Numbered from the stretch's first letter, positions 44,430 to 53,822 are shown. The stretch is DNA of 64,000 nt from Nocardia iowensis (GCF_019222765.1 NZ_CP078145.1:7502001-7566000); one strand, 5' to 3'. The notes: a model not told the origin generated them from the sequence alone. Numbers and translations: made by a program.

Positions 44430-45062
44430 TCAGCCGCGTGAAGCGCAGAGCAATCCGTCGCCGACCGGAATCAGCACACTGGTGAGCTCCGGGTCCTCGG
44501 CGATCGCGCGGGTGGCCGCCCGCACCGCCTGCGTGGCCGGATCACGTTGCGCCGCATCGGGTACCCGCCCGCCGAGCAGCGCGTTGTGCAGCAGAATGGC
44601 GCCGCCCGCGCGCAACAACCGCACCGCTTGGGTGACGTATTGCGGATGCTCGAGCGGTGCGGCGTCGATGAAGACCAAATCGTAGGCGCCGTCCGCGAGG
44701 CGGGGCAGCACATCGAGCGCGCGGCCGTTGATCAGACGGGTGCGCGCGGGCGGAATCTCGGCGGTACGAAACGCCTCCTTGGCGGCGCGCTGATGCTCCG
44801 GCTCGGAATCGATGGTGGTCAGCGTTCCGTCCTCGCGCATGCCGTCGAGCAGCCACAGCCCGCTGATGCCCGCGCCGGTACCGACCTCGACCACAGCCTT
44901 GGCGCCAAGCAACTGTGCGTACATACTCAGCAGCGCCCCGACCGACGGCGGCACGGGCACCGCACCGAGTTCGGTGGCCCGTTCGCGCGCGCTGACGAGG
45001 ATCTCGTCCTCCACGACGGATTCCTCCACGTAGGCGAGATTTCGCTCCAAATTCGATGCCAC
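44430..45062 (-). CDS. SAM-dependent O-methyltransferase (Rv1220c-like)
   Basis: 210-aa class I methyltransferase of the catechol/caffeoyl-CoA O-methyltransferase family. The SAM motif is [16 protein letters not shown], followed by [11 protein letters not shown], and a metal-binding [15 protein letters not shown]. Substrate unknown. It is transcribed divergently from sigE, as in mycobacteria (Rv1220c-Rv1221), and its promoter must lie in the same 305-bp gap. Confidence 0.9.
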   Translation of the reverse strand: MASNLERNLAYVEESVVEDEILVSARERATELGAVPVPPSVGALLSMYAQLLGAKAVVEVGTGAGISGLWLLDGMREDGTLTTIDSEPEHQRAAKEAFRTAEIPPARTRLINGRALDVLPRLADGAYDLVFIDAAPLEHPQYVTQAVRLLRAGGAILLHNALLGGRVPDAAQRDPATQAVRAATRAIAEDPELTSVLIPVGDGLLCASRG

Positions 45063-45151
45063 CGTATGAGGCTATCCCGCCTCTGCGCGTATTCAGGTCG
45101 TACTAGTGGGTGCCACGCATGACGCGTTGCGCGCGAATCTCCCGGAAGTTT

Positions 45152-45170
45152 TCTCAGGTGTCCCTCAGGG
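45152..45170 (+). promoter_or_regulatory. Candidate MprA box upstream of sigE
   Basis: Two direct 8-mers, TCTCAGGT and CCTCAGGG, separated by 3 nt (GTC): the 8-3-8 layout described for the mycobacterial MprA response-regulator box. It lies about 200 bp before the sigE start in the shared O-methyltransferase/sigE region. In mycobacteria MprA activates sigE. Consensus match is from memory. Confidence 0.6.
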
Positions 45171-45247
45171 TCTCCATATCCAGGCCATATCAGGACAGGA
45201 AAGAGTAGGGGCAACGCAAGACCAGCCGACCGCTCGACACGGGACGC

Positions 45248-45275
45248 GGGAACAACGACATACCGATTGTCGGTT
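45248..45275 (+). promoter_or_regulatory. Candidate ECF-sigma promoter of sigE
   Basis: GGGAAC (45248-45253), a 19-nt spacer, then GTT (45273-45275), fits the SigE/SigH-type -35 GGAAC and -10 GTT pattern. It lies about 95 bp before the sigE start and downstream of the MprA-like box. Suggests auto- or SigH-control. Confidence 0.5.
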
Positions 45276-45367
45276 GTATCCAACGTAACGGTTCCAGGTC
45301 CGAAACAGATTCGGATCGGAGCCCAGTTCCGAGTTTACGGTCCCTAGTAGGAGGTAGCCCCATCCAC

Positions 45368-46024
45368 ATGGTCGATGCGGCGCGTGAGCACGCCACCCTG
45401 CCAGAGCAGATTCTGCCGATCGAGTCCGAGGCCGACGAGGCCGTGGATCTCACCGGTACCGCTGCCTTCGATGCCACCGGTGACCGGGCGGCCATGCCGT
45501 CCTGGGACGACCTGGTCCGCGAACACGCCGACCGCGTCTACCGGCTGGCCTACCGCCTGTCCGGCGATGCGCAAGACGCCGAGGATCTCACCCAGGAGAC
45601 CTTCATCCGCGTGTTCCGCTCGCTGTCCAATTACCAGCCGGGCACCTTCGAGGGCTGGTTGCACCGCATCACCACGAACCTGTTCCTCGACATGGTTCGC
45701 CGCCGCAACCGCATTCGGATGGAAGCGCTGCCGGAGGACTACGACCGGGTCCCATCCGAAGGTCCCGACCCGGAGCAGGCCTATCACGACGCCCGCCTCG
45801 ACCCGGATCTGCAACGTGCGCTGGATTCGCTCGCGCCGGAATTCCGCGCCGCTGTCGTGCTGTGTGACATCGAAGGACTCTCCTACGAGGAAATCGGCGC
45901 TACGCTCGGCGTGAAGCTCGGTACGGTGCGCAGCCGCATTCATCGCGGGCGACAGGCACTGCGCGACTACCTTGCGCATAATGGAAGTGAGCAGCGGTTC
46001 GCCGCTGAAGCAAACATCGGGTGA
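45368..46024 (+). CDS. sigE: ECF RNA polymerase sigma factor SigE
   Basis: 218-aa extracytoplasmic-function sigma factor. Region 2 (about residues 50-115) contains [20 protein letters not shown] then TQETFIRVF. Region 4 (about 155-205) contains [19 protein letters not shown] and [16 protein letters not shown]. It directs envelope-stress genes, by homology to mycobacterial SigE (Rv1221), which has the same neighbours. AGGAGG lies 13 nt before ATG 45368; the frame stays open upstream, so a longer form is possible. Followed by its anti-sigma factor gene. Confidence 0.95.
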   Translation: MVDAAREHATLPEQILPIESEADEAVDLTGTAAFDATGDRAAMPSWDDLVREHADRVYRLAYRLSGDAQDAEDLTQETFIRVFRSLSNYQPGTFEGWLHRITTNLFLDMVRRRNRIRMEALPEDYDRVPSEGPDPEQAYHDARLDPDLQRALDSLAPEFRAAVVLCDIEGLSYEEIGATLGVKLGTVRSRIHRGRQALRDYLAHNGSEQRFAAEANIG

Positions 46025-46083
46025 GCCGGACGAAGGCATCGCCCTACGGATCGGATGATGTCGGTTGGAAGGGTGAGCACCGA

Positions 46084-46473
46084 ATGAGTGGCGACTCCAG
46101 CACGTCCGGTCGTCGTCCGCCTCGATTCCGTCCCACCGAGCATCTGGCCAGCGAAGCGGTCGCGGCCTATGTGGACGGCGAGTTGCGGATGAACGCCTAT
46201 CTGCGTGCCGCCCAACATCTTTCTGAGTGCCCGGAATGCGCGGCCGAGGTCGACGCGCAACAGCAGGCGCGCGTCGCGCTGCGCCAATCGGGCCCGATCT
46301 CCATTCCCACGGGTCTGCACGACAGCCTGACCCGAATTCCGCTCGCCGATCTCCCCGGCGGCGCGTCGAGCCAGACGTCCGGATCCACCGGGACTCCGCG
46401 CAACGAGGCGGTTTTCGGCTTTCTGACCGATTCGTTCGCCGCGACTCGGTGGACTACGTGGTGGCGCAAGTAG
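46084..46473 (+). CDS. rseA: Anti-sigma-E factor RseA (zinc-associated)
   Basis: 129-aa cytoplasmic protein from ATG 46084. It has the zinc-associated anti-sigma motif H-x3-C-x2-C in HLSECPEC after FRPTEHLASEAVAAYVDGEL, which is close to mycobacterial RseA. It would hold SigE inactive until modified or degraded. GGAAGG stands upstream of the ATG. GTG 46021, overlapping the sigE stop, would give a 150-aa form and cannot be excluded. The C-terminal half is Ser/Gly-rich and ends TTWWRK. Confidence 0.92.
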   Translation: MSGDSSTSGRRPPRFRPTEHLASEAVAAYVDGELRMNAYLRAAQHLSECPECAAEVDAQQQARVALRQSGPISIPTGLHDSLTRIPLADLPGGASSQTSGSTGTPRNEAVFGFLTDSFAATRWTTWWRK

Positions 46474-46483
46474 AGTTTCCCGC

Positions 46484-47998
46484 GTGACTGAGCGTAGCGA
46501 GGGATCCAAAGGCACAGCGGCCGACAGGGGGAACCTGCGGCCGCCGGACGCGCCCGTCCTGGGGCCGCGCCCGGTCTACCGACCCCATGTCGACACCCAC
46601 ACCGCCCGTGCCTTCCGCAGGCCCACCGGTCTGTCCGGATCGTTCGCCGAGCCGCTCCCCCGTAGCTCCGCGCAGGCCGCGAGCCAGGACGTGCAGAACC
46701 GCCCGCCGGACGCGGTGCTCGCCGAGGCGTTCGGACGCCCGGCAGGTTCCACCGAACTCTTGCAGCGCGACCCGGACGCCGCCGACGACACCGCGCCCGC
46801 GGCAGGCCCCGTCGACCCGTGGCGCGACCCGACCTCCGCCGCACGGCTCGGCGCGCCCGCGGTACCGACGCCGAAATCCGAGCCGCTGCCGCAGGCGCAG
46901 CGCCTGAGCGCCCGCGAGGTCCTGTTCGGTTCCCGCGTCGCCCCCAAGGCCCTTGCCCTGCTCGCGGTCGTCGCCCTCGCCATCGGCGTGCTCGGCGGCC
47001 TGGTCGGCCGACTGACCGCCGAGCAGGCCTCCACGCTCACCTCCCGCAAAGTCACGCTGGAGCAGGCCGCCGACCCCGAACAGCCGCACAGCCAGATCGC
47101 CAAGGTCGCCAACGCGGTGCTGCCCGCCGTCGTGTCCATCCGGGTCACCGTCGGCGAGAACGGCGCCACCGGCTCCGGCGTGGTGATCGACGGCGCTGGC
47201 TACATCGCGACCAACAACCACGTGGTCTCGATGGCCGCGCAGGACAAGACCAACAAGGCCGCCATCCAGGTCCAGTTCTCCGACGGCACCCGCGTGCCCG
47301 CCAATATCGTCGGGCGCGATCCGAAGTCCGATCTAGCCGTGCTCAAGGTCGACGTGAAGAACCTCACCGTCGCCAAGCTCGGTAAGTCCAACGACGTCCA
47401 GGTCGGCGACGAAGTGCTGGCCATCGGCTCCCCGCTCGGCCTGAGCAAGACGGTGACCTCCGGCATCGTCAGCGCGCTGCACCGCCCGGTGAAACTGCAG
47501 GGCGAAGGCAGCGATACCAACGCGGTGATCGACGCGGTGCAGACCGACGCCTCGATCAACCCGGGTAACTCCGGTGGCGCGCTGGTGGACATGGAGGGCA
47601 GGCTCATCGGCATCAACACCGCGATCCGCAGCGAGACCGGCGGCTCGGTCGGCCTCGGCTTCGCCATCCCGGTGGACCGGGCCACCGAGGTGGCGCAGAC
47701 GCTGATCCGCGACGGCAAGATCCACCACCCGACACTCGGCGTCAGCCTGCGCAGCAAGGTGGTCGCGAACGAGCAGATGAGTGGCGCCGAGGTGGCCGAC
47801 GTCGCGCCGGGCGGGCCCGCTGCCAGGGCCGGGATCGTCGAGAAGGACGTGATCGTGAAGGTGGGCGATCGCGAGGTGACCGGTCCGGACGAACTCGTGG
47901 TCGCGGTGCAGTCACGCCGGATCGGCGAGACGGTGAACGTGGTATTGATCCGCGACGGCAGGCAGGTGGACGTGTCCGTCACGCTGGAATCCGACTGA
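46484..47998 (+). CDS. htrA: Membrane-anchored serine protease HtrA with PDZ domain
   Basis: 504-aa DegP/HtrA-type protease. A cytoplasmic Pro-rich N-terminus (about residues 1-150) leads to one membrane helix (ALALLAVVALAIGVLGGLVG, about 155-175). The extracytoplasmic S1C protease domain has His in TNNHVVS (about 245), Asp in SDLAVLKV (about 282) and Ser in GNSGGALVD (about 362), and a single PDZ domain is at the C-terminus. It is 10 nt after rseA, in the sigE operon, and takes part in envelope quality control. Orthologue of Rv1223. Confidence 0.95.
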   Translation: MTERSEGSKGTAADRGNLRPPDAPVLGPRPVYRPHVDTHTARAFRRPTGLSGSFAEPLPRSSAQAASQDVQNRPPDAVLAEAFGRPAGSTELLQRDPDAADDTAPAAGPVDPWRDPTSAARLGAPAVPTPKSEPLPQAQRLSAREVLFGSRVAPKALALLAVVALAIGVLGGLVGRLTAEQASTLTSRKVTLEQAADPEQPHSQIAKVANAVLPAVVSIRVTVGENGATGSGVVIDGAGYIATNNHVVSMAAQDKTNKAAIQVQFSDGTRVPANIVGRDPKSDLAVLKVDVKNLTVAKLGKSNDVQVGDEVLAIGSPLGLSKTVTSGIVSALHRPVKLQGEGSDTNAVIDAVQTDASINPGNSGGALVDMEGRLIGINTAIRSETGGSVGLGFAIPVDRATEVAQTLIRDGKIHHPTLGVSLRSKVVANEQMSGAEVADVAPGGPAARAGIVEKDVIVKVGDREVTGPDELVVAVQSRRIGETVNVVLIRDGRQVDVSVTLESD

Positions 47999-48031
47999 GC
48001 CGCTGGTCGAATGGCCGGGTAGCCTGGATCC

Positions 48032-48448
48032 GTGTTCAGCAACATCGGCTGGAGCGAGATGATGATCTTGCTCGTCGCCGCCCTCGTGATCCTCGGACCG
48101 GAGCGACTGCCCGGCGCGGTTCGCTGGACCACGCGCAGCCTGCGTCAGGTGCGCGACTACGCCAGCGGCGCGACCGCACAGCTGAAGGACGAGCTCGGCC
48201 CGGAGTTCGAGGATTTCCGCAAGCCGCTGGCCGACCTGAACGAGCTGCGCGGCATGACCCCGCGCTCGATGGTGACCAAACACCTTCTCAACGGCGACGA
48301 TTCGATCTTCCGCAACATGGAGGACGCGCTGCCGGACAAGAAGGATCTCTACGGCACGAACAGCGGAATGCCGGACTATCCGATGCCCAAATTGGAAAAA
48401 CCGCTGGAGCGCAACGAACGTCCACCGATCGACACCGACGCTACGTGA
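48032..48448 (+). CDS. tatB: Twin-arginine translocase subunit TatB
   Basis: 138-aa protein with one N-terminal helix ([20 protein letters not shown]), the conserved [11 protein letters not shown] hinge motif, then an amphipathic helix and a charged tail. Part of the Tat export complex for folded proteins with TatA and TatC, which are not in this window. GTG at 48032, 33 bp after htrA. Same neighbourhood as Rv1224. Confidence 0.94.
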   Translation: MFSNIGWSEMMILLVAALVILGPERLPGAVRWTTRSLRQVRDYASGATAQLKDELGPEFEDFRKPLADLNELRGMTPRSMVTKHLLNGDDSIFRNMEDALPDKKDLYGTNSGMPDYPMPKLEKPLERNERPPIDTDAT

Positions 48449-48491
48449 GCTGGCGCGAACGAGTCACGAGAAGGGCTCGGTGTCAAGCGAA

Positions 48492-48521
48492 CTAGACACC
48501 ATGGCCTGTCCAGCTGTCTAG
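48492..48521 (+). promoter_or_regulatory. CTAGACA inverted repeat and probable leaderless promoter
   Basis: Inverted repeat CTAGACA (48492-48498) and TGTCTAG (48515-48521). A TAGACT at 48519-48524 lies 6 bp before the ATG at 48531, the spacing expected for a -10 box of a leaderless mRNA. A repressor on the repeat would block it. Confidence 0.45.
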
Positions 48522-48530
48522 ACTTCGCAC

Positions 48531-49388
48531 ATGTCGGCCGATGACGTGGCGCGAGTTTTCGCGATCGAAGACAAGGTCGAGCGACTGAAGGCGGCCACCG
48601 ATGGGGTGGCGGCGGCCCAGCAGACCATCAACGAACTCACCAGGATCCGTCGCGCGGTGATCCGCGAGCTACACGCCGAAGGCTGGACCTTCGCCAGAAT
48701 CGGTGCGGCAGCCGGGCTTTCCCGCGCTCGGATCCATCAGGTGAGCACCCAGGGCCCCGCACCGGAGGGCTTGTTCTTCGGGCACGGGACGCTCACCGTG
48801 CTGGTGCCGGAGGTGCGGGCGGGCCGGGTGATCGGCGCGCCGGATCCGGCGGCGCCGCATCGCCTCGTCGAGTTGCTGCGCGAACTCGGCTTCACCGCCT
48901 CGATCGAGCACTTCCTGCCGGGACGGCCGGTCGACCTGAACCGGGACGGCGTGATCGTGCTCGGCGGCCCGGAACTCTCGCCGAGCCTGCGTCAGCTGCT
49001 CGCCGCCGATCCGCGGCTGCGGCGCGCGGTGGCCAGGGCGGGTGACGCCAGGCGTGGCATCGAGGATCGGGCCGCGCGCCGGGTCTATCGCCCGGGCGGA
49101 CCCGATCCGCACGACATCGCCTATCTGGCGCGACTACCGCGTCCGGACGGGCGCGGCACGGTGCTGATGATCGACGGCATGCACCCGCCCGGCTCGCTCG
49201 GTGCTATCCGGTTGCTCGCCACCCGGCTGGCCACCCTGCACGAACGGGCGGGCACGCACCTGTTCTCGGTGCTGGTCGCCTGCCGATTCGACCGCGCGAC
49301 CGGTGAGCCGCTGGAAGCCGAGTTGCTCACGCCGGTCTATCGGCACGACCCCGAAATGCGGGTGCCCGCACCGGGTTCGCGTCGCTGA
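48531..49388 (+). CDS. HTH-domain protein with unknown C-terminal domain
   Basis: 285-aa soluble protein. A helix-turn-helix resembling sigma region 4 lies near residues 42-70 (IRELHAEGWTFARIGAAAGL, then SRARIHQVS). The C-terminal 200 residues form an alpha/beta-looking domain (VIVLGGPELSPSLRQLLAADP, GRGTVLMIDGMHPPGSLGA, LFSVLVACRFD), which I do not recognise. It may sense a signal or bind a ligand. It probably acts as a transcription regulator, and its own leaderless promoter carries an inverted repeat. Not part of the sigE-tatB operon. Confidence 0.75.
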   Translation: MSADDVARVFAIEDKVERLKAATDGVAAAQQTINELTRIRRAVIRELHAEGWTFARIGAAAGLSRARIHQVSTQGPAPEGLFFGHGTLTVLVPEVRAGRVIGAPDPAAPHRLVELLRELGFTASIEHFLPGRPVDLNRDGVIVLGGPELSPSLRQLLAADPRLRRAVARAGDARRGIEDRAARRVYRPGGPDPHDIAYLARLPRPDGRGTVLMIDGMHPPGSLGAIRLLATRLATLHERAGTHLFSVLVACRFDRATGEPLEAELLTPVYRHDPEMRVPAPGSRR

Positions 49389-49537
49389 ATTCCGCTGGCA
49401 GCCACCGCGCGACCTGGTGCCGACAATGATCGCCACACGAGTAATGTGGCGCAGGTCACTCTGCCCTTCCCTTCGGGAAATCCCGATGCGATGCTTGGAT
49501 AGCTAGAAGATAACTAAGCGTTGATAGGTGAGCTCAG

Positions 49538-50110
49538 ATGAGTGTTCCACGTTCGATGGCGGCGAGTTCCGCGCCCACGGTCCGTACGGTGCGGCCGAAG
49601 CCGCTCGAGCCAGGACAGGCCGCCGTGATCGACGCGGCCGATCCGATCATCACGACCCATCGGGTCACCTACAGCGACCGGCTGAAGCTGTTCATCGGCG
49701 CAGGCGAGACCATCGATAACTTCCTGCGACCGCTACGCAGGCTGGACGGCCACCACCGCTACTCGATCCAACTGACCCGGCTGCCCGCGCCCATGCGCCC
49801 CGCCGACATCACCCCCGCGGTCAGTTCCGCCCCCGGACAGAACTATCTGCGGTGCACCGGATCGGCGGACGCGTTGGTCCTCGAACTCCGCACCACCGTC
49901 GACGGCAGCACCCGCCTGCACACCGTCGGTCGTGCGGGCAGCTGGGACGGCGAGCCCGCCATCTGCGTCCAGGTTCCGGAGAACATGCCGACGCCCTGGA
50001 TCTATCCGAACGAGGTATTCACCGCCGAAACCGCGGCCGAGATCTTCGCCGCCTACTTCCACACCGGCACGGTCCCACCCGGCTTCGAGCTCCGCGAAAC
50101 GATCGACTGA
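49538..50110 (+). CDS. Conserved hypothetical protein, function unknown
   Basis: 190-aa soluble protein, no signal or membrane helix. Features: GQAAVIDAADPIITTHRVTY near residue 28, PAPGQNYLRCTGSADALVLE-like segment with a single Cys, and PENMPTPWIYPNEVF then FHTGTVPPGFELRE at the end. I do not recognise a family. It is followed 22 nt later by a small membrane-protein gene, so the two form an operon before xdhC. Confidence 0.65.
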   Translation: MSVPRSMAASSAPTVRTVRPKPLEPGQAAVIDAADPIITTHRVTYSDRLKLFIGAGETIDNFLRPLRRLDGHHRYSIQLTRLPAPMRPADITPAVSSAPGQNYLRCTGSADALVLELRTTVDGSTRLHTVGRAGSWDGEPAICVQVPENMPTPWIYPNEVFTAETAAEIFAAYFHTGTVPPGFELRETID

Positions 50111-50132
50111 TGCGTTTCCCGAGGAGGCAGTG

Positions 50133-50357
50133 ATGAACCCGCTCGTCATCGTCGGCGGCGCCGTATTGGCGGTCGGCCTGGTGGTTCTGATCGTCACCGT
50201 GCTGCGCAGACCCACTGCTTCGCACCGGCACCTGACCGTCGCCGCGCTACAGGCACGACTCGCCGAGGAGAACACCCCGGTGGCCCCCGAATCGGAGGAA
50301 CGCCTGATAGACCCGGTAATGGAACACGCGTCGGCCCAGCCACCCAAGGAGTCCTGA
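50133..50357 (+). CDS. Small single-helix membrane protein
   Basis: 74-aa protein from ATG 50133 with the strong ribosome site GAGGAGG (50121-50127). One helix (about residues 4-24: LVIVGGAVLAVGLVVLIVTV) is followed by a basic stretch and an acidic Glu/Pro-rich tail. Second gene of a two-gene unit with 49538. Function unknown. Confidence 0.68.
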   Translation: MNPLVIVGGAVLAVGLVVLIVTVLRRPTASHRHLTVAALQARLAEENTPVAPESEERLIDPVMEHASAQPPKES

Positions 50358-50486
50358 CCGACAGGCAGGCCGAATAGCCGTTCGCTCCGGCCCGGTCCGC
50401 CTACGGGCTTTGCCGGACTGTTGCCCGGTAGGCTGGATATGAGCCGGTGTACCCCGGTGAGCCCGCTCGAGAGAGGAACCGTGCTG

Positions 50487-51563
50487 ATGCGCGCCATGCT
50501 CGAGCAATTGACAACGCTGGCGAACCAGGGCCCCGTGGCCTTGGCGCGAGTTGTGGATACCACCGGCCCCGGACCGCGTGAGCCGGGTGCGGCCATGCTC
50601 GTCACCGAATCGGGCGAGGTCGTCGGGTCGCTGTCGGGCGGTTGTGTGGAGGCCGCGGTCGTCGAATCGGCGCGGCAGGTGCTGAGCACCGGGCACGCGG
50701 TGACCGACCGGTTCGGCTACGCCGACGGCGACGGTATCGCGGTCGGGCTGACCTGTGGCGGCGAGATCGAGGTCTTCGTCGAACGGGTGGGGCCGGAGCA
50801 CCTCGCGATCCTTTCGGACTTGCGTCGGCGGATCGAGGCAGGCACCCCGGTCGCGCTGGCCACCAGACTGGACACGACCGCGGAATGGAAACTGGTGCGC
50901 GACGGCGATACCGACGCGTGGCACGGCGTCGACCGCGACGCGCGCGCACTGCTCGCCACGGGACACAGCGGAGTGGTCGGCGCCGACGAGTGCGAGGCCG
51001 ACGCCTCCCCGCGCCCCCGCGTTTTCGTGCAGGTCTTCGCGGCTCCCGCGCGGATGATCCTGGCGGGTGCGAACGATTTCGTGCGGGCGCTGAGCCGCAC
51101 CGGCCGCCAGCTCGGCTACCGGGTCACCGTCGTCGATGCCCGCGAAACCTTCGCCACAGCAGCCCGATTCCCGTCCGCGCACGAGGTCGTGGTCGACTGG
51201 CCGCACCGGTACCTGCGCACCGAACACGAGGCGGGCCGGATCGACGGCCGCACCGTGGTCTGCGTGCTCACCCACGACCCCAAGTTCGACGTGCCGACGA
51301 TCGCGGCGGCCTTGCGCATCGACGATATCGCCTTCGTCGGCGCCCTTGGTTCCCGCCGCACCCACGCCGAACGCACCGACCGCCTGCGCGCCGCTGGCGT
51401 CACCGAGAGTCGGCTGGCGCGCCTGAAAAGCCCACTGGGCCTGGACCTCAACGCACGCACACCCGACGAGACCGCGATCTCCATCGCCGCGCAGATCCTC
51501 GCCGAGCGCGGCTCGGCATCGGCGCGACCGCTCGATCGGCTCGACGGGCCCATCCACCGCTGA
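50487..51563 (+). CDS. XdhC/CoxI-family molybdoenzyme maturation protein
   Basis: 358-aa protein with the XdhC_CoxI N-terminal domain (PGAAMLVTESGEVVGSLSGG then CVEAAV) and a C-terminal Rossmann domain (DARETFATAARFP, VCVLTHDPKFDVP, IAFVGALGSRRTHAER). XdhC-type proteins bind the molybdenum cofactor and sulfurate it before insertion into xanthine-dehydrogenase-type enzymes. Its stop is 15 bp from the stop of the molybdenum subunit gene, which it should serve. ATG 50487 is preferred; GTG 50481 is 4 nt from the GAGAGG ribosome site. Confidence 0.9.
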   Translation: MRAMLEQLTTLANQGPVALARVVDTTGPGPREPGAAMLVTESGEVVGSLSGGCVEAAVVESARQVLSTGHAVTDRFGYADGDGIAVGLTCGGEIEVFVERVGPEHLAILSDLRRRIEAGTPVALATRLDTTAEWKLVRDGDTDAWHGVDRDARALLATGHSGVVGADECEADASPRPRVFVQVFAAPARMILAGANDFVRALSRTGRQLGYRVTVVDARETFATAARFPSAHEVVVDWPHRYLRTEHEAGRIDGRTVVCVLTHDPKFDVPTIAAALRIDDIAFVGALGSRRTHAERTDRLRAAGVTESRLARLKSPLGLDLNARTPDETAISIAAQILAERGSASARPLDRLDGPIHR

Positions 51564-51578
51564 GCCCGCCGCGGCGAA

Positions 51579-53822
51579 TCAGAGCAGATGTTCGAGCCGT
51601 AGCGGAATGTCGCGGCAGCGGCGGCCGGTGGCGTGGTGGACGGCGTTCACAATGGCGGCGGCGGCACCGATCATGCCGAGTTCGCCGATGCCCTTGACGC
51701 CCAACGGGTTCACAACCGTGTCATCGACTTCCACGAACGAGATGTCGACCTCGGGAGCGTCCGCGTTCACCGGCAACAGGTATTCCAGCAGCGACGCGTT
51801 GGCCCAGCGGCCATCGCGGATATCGGGCAGGGTGGCCTCCATGAGTGCTTGGGACAGGCCCCAATTCATGCCGCCGAGCACTTGGCTGCGCGCCAACTTC
51901 GCATTGAGCACCCGGCCGGGTGCGAAGGCGCCGACCATGCGGCGAACACGGATGATGCCCAACTCCGGGTCCACGGCGACTTCGGCGAACTGCGCGCCGA
52001 AGCTCATCTTCGCGTACGGCGCCGCCGTCGTGGCGGGCCGCCAACTGCCGGTCGTCTCGATATCCGAGAGATGATTCCGCTCCAGCACCTCCGCGTAGGC
52101 CTCGCTGACCGAAGGGTCCTCGATCAGCCGGAGTCGGCCGTCCACTCCCTCGATCTCATCGGGCGTGCGGCCGCGCAGCGGTGAGTCGATGTCGGCGACC
52201 GCGATCTCGATGAGCTGGGCGAGCAACTGGGTGCAGGTGGTGTGCACGGCGGAGCTGACCGCACTCGCGCCGATCGATCCGACGGTGGCGGCGATGTTCG
52301 GGTAGTCGGTGTTGCCGATCTCGAACCGGATGCGGTCGAACGGCATGCCCATGGCATCGCAGGCGACCTGCGACATAGCCGTGGCCACCCCGGTGCCGAA
52401 TTCCTGGGTACCCGTCTGGACAACGAGTGAGCCGTCCGCACGCAACCGAGCGTGTGCCCGTTGCGGTTGGCCGGGTTCGTACACCGGGTAGCCCGCGGTG
52501 CCGACGCCCCAGCCGATGAGCCAGTTCCCGTCGGTGTGCGATCCGGGGGTCTGGTTACGGCGGTCCCAGCCGAAACGCTGCGCGGACAGCCGGAGGCATT
52601 CGAGATAACCGTCGGAGCTCCACGGGTTTCCGCTCTCCGGGTCGACGGCGGAGTGATTGCGCAGCCGCAGTTCCACCGGGTCCGCGCCGAGTTGTTCGGC
52701 GAGTTCGTCTATGGCGCACTCCAGCGCGATCATGCCGGAAGCCTCACCAGGCCCGCGCATGAACGTCGGCGTCATGGTGTTGCCCTTGATCAGCCGATAC
52801 TGCCCGTCCCAGTGCGGGATTCCGTACGCCTTGCTCGCCACCTCCAGTGACGGTTCCGCCCAGTCGTCGAAATGCGAAGTGACGGAGAGCTTGTGGTGCC
52901 GCAAGCCGGTGAACCGGCCGTCCGCGTCACTGACCAGGGTGACGCGCTGCTCCTGCTCTTCCCGTAATCCGGTGCCGTAGAACATCTGCTCGCGATTCAA
53001 GATCACCCGAACCGGCCTGCCCAGCTCCCGCGCGATCAGCGGGGCGAGCGTAACGTGCGGCCACATCATGGCTTTGGCGCCGAAACCGCCGCCGACGTAG
53101 TCGGTGACCACCCGCACCTTGCTCGGCGAGATGCCCAGGTGCGCCGCGATGGTCAGCTGACTCGCCACGATGCCCTGGGTGGCGTCGTAGACGGTGACCG
53201 AATCCCCGTTCCACATGGCGGCGGTGACCGAGCATTCGATCGGATTGTGGTGATTGGCGGCGAAGCGGAACGTCGCATCGACGGTGTGCGCGGCTGATGC
53301 CGCGGCGGACGCGAAGTCGCCACGCGATTGGGACGCGGGGATCTGGCCCGCGAAAATGTTGTCCGGCAGGTACTGCTCGTCGCGTCCGTCGTCCAGCCGC
53401 ACCAGCGCGGGCTGTGCGTCGTAGGTGGCCTCGACCAGCCGGGCGGCGTGCTGGGCAACCTCGAAGGTGTCCGCGACGACCACGGCGATCGGCTGGCCGA
53501 AGTAGTGGATCGTGTTGTCCTGCATGGGAAAGAAGGTCTGGCCCGGTGCTGGTTGGCCGAACAGGGATGGCATCAGCGGCACCGACGGGACCCGCGGCAA
53601 GTTTTCGTGGGTGAGCACAGCGACCGCACCGGCACGCAATGCGCGACTGGTGTCGATGGATGTCACTGTGCCGTTGCCGATCTCGGCTCCGACGATGACG
53701 CCGTAGGCGGCGTTCGGCATCGGGATCTCGGCGGTGTACCTGGCGGCACCGGTGACCTTGGCGTGCCCGTCGATGCGGTCGAGTCCCTGACCGACGAGCT
53801 TGGCAGCGGCTGGAGCGCTCAT
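51579..53822 (-). CDS. Xanthine-dehydrogenase-family molybdopterin-binding subunit (YagR-like)
   Basis: 747-aa large subunit of a molybdenum hydroxylase, the substrate-oxidising part. It has KVTGAARYTAEIP at the N-terminus, the YVGGGFGAKA molybdopterin loop, RGPGEASGM, TGTQEFGTGVATA, and the active-site Glu region GVKGIGELGMIGAAAA near the C-terminus. ATG at 53822 overlaps the FAD-subunit stop by 4 nt. Three-subunit layout is the aldehyde/periplasmic-type family, but no Tat signal is seen here. Substrate likely an aldehyde or N-heterocycle. Confidence 0.92.
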   Translation of the reverse strand: MSAPAAAKLVGQGLDRIDGHAKVTGAARYTAEIPMPNAAYGVIVGAEIGNGTVTSIDTSRALRAGAVAVLTHENLPRVPSVPLMPSLFGQPAPGQTFFPMQDNTIHYFGQPIAVVVADTFEVAQHAARLVEATYDAQPALVRLDDGRDEQYLPDNIFAGQIPASQSRGDFASAAASAAHTVDATFRFAANHHNPIECSVTAAMWNGDSVTVYDATQGIVASQLTIAAHLGISPSKVRVVTDYVGGGFGAKAMMWPHVTLAPLIARELGRPVRVILNREQMFYGTGLREEQEQRVTLVSDADGRFTGLRHHKLSVTSHFDDWAEPSLEVASKAYGIPHWDGQYRLIKGNTMTPTFMRGPGEASGMIALECAIDELAEQLGADPVELRLRNHSAVDPESGNPWSSDGYLECLRLSAQRFGWDRRNQTPGSHTDGNWLIGWGVGTAGYPVYEPGQPQRAHARLRADGSLVVQTGTQEFGTGVATAMSQVACDAMGMPFDRIRFEIGNTDYPNIAATVGSIGASAVSSAVHTTCTQLLAQLIEIAVADIDSPLRGRTPDEIEGVDGRLRLIEDPSVSEAYAEVLERNHLSDIETTGSWRPATTAAPYAKMSFGAQFAEVAVDPELGIIRVRRMVGAFAPGRVLNAKLARSQVLGGMNWGLSQALMEATLPDIRDGRWANASLLEYLLPVNADAPEVDISFVEVDDTVVNPLGVKGIGELGMIGAAAAIVNAVHHATGRRCRDIPLRLEHLL

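Noticed and set aside
46021..46083. Longer RseA start (GTG 46021)
   Set aside because: Overlaps the sigE stop in a GTGA, but ATG 46084 has the better ribosome site. Kept as an alternative in the rseA entry.
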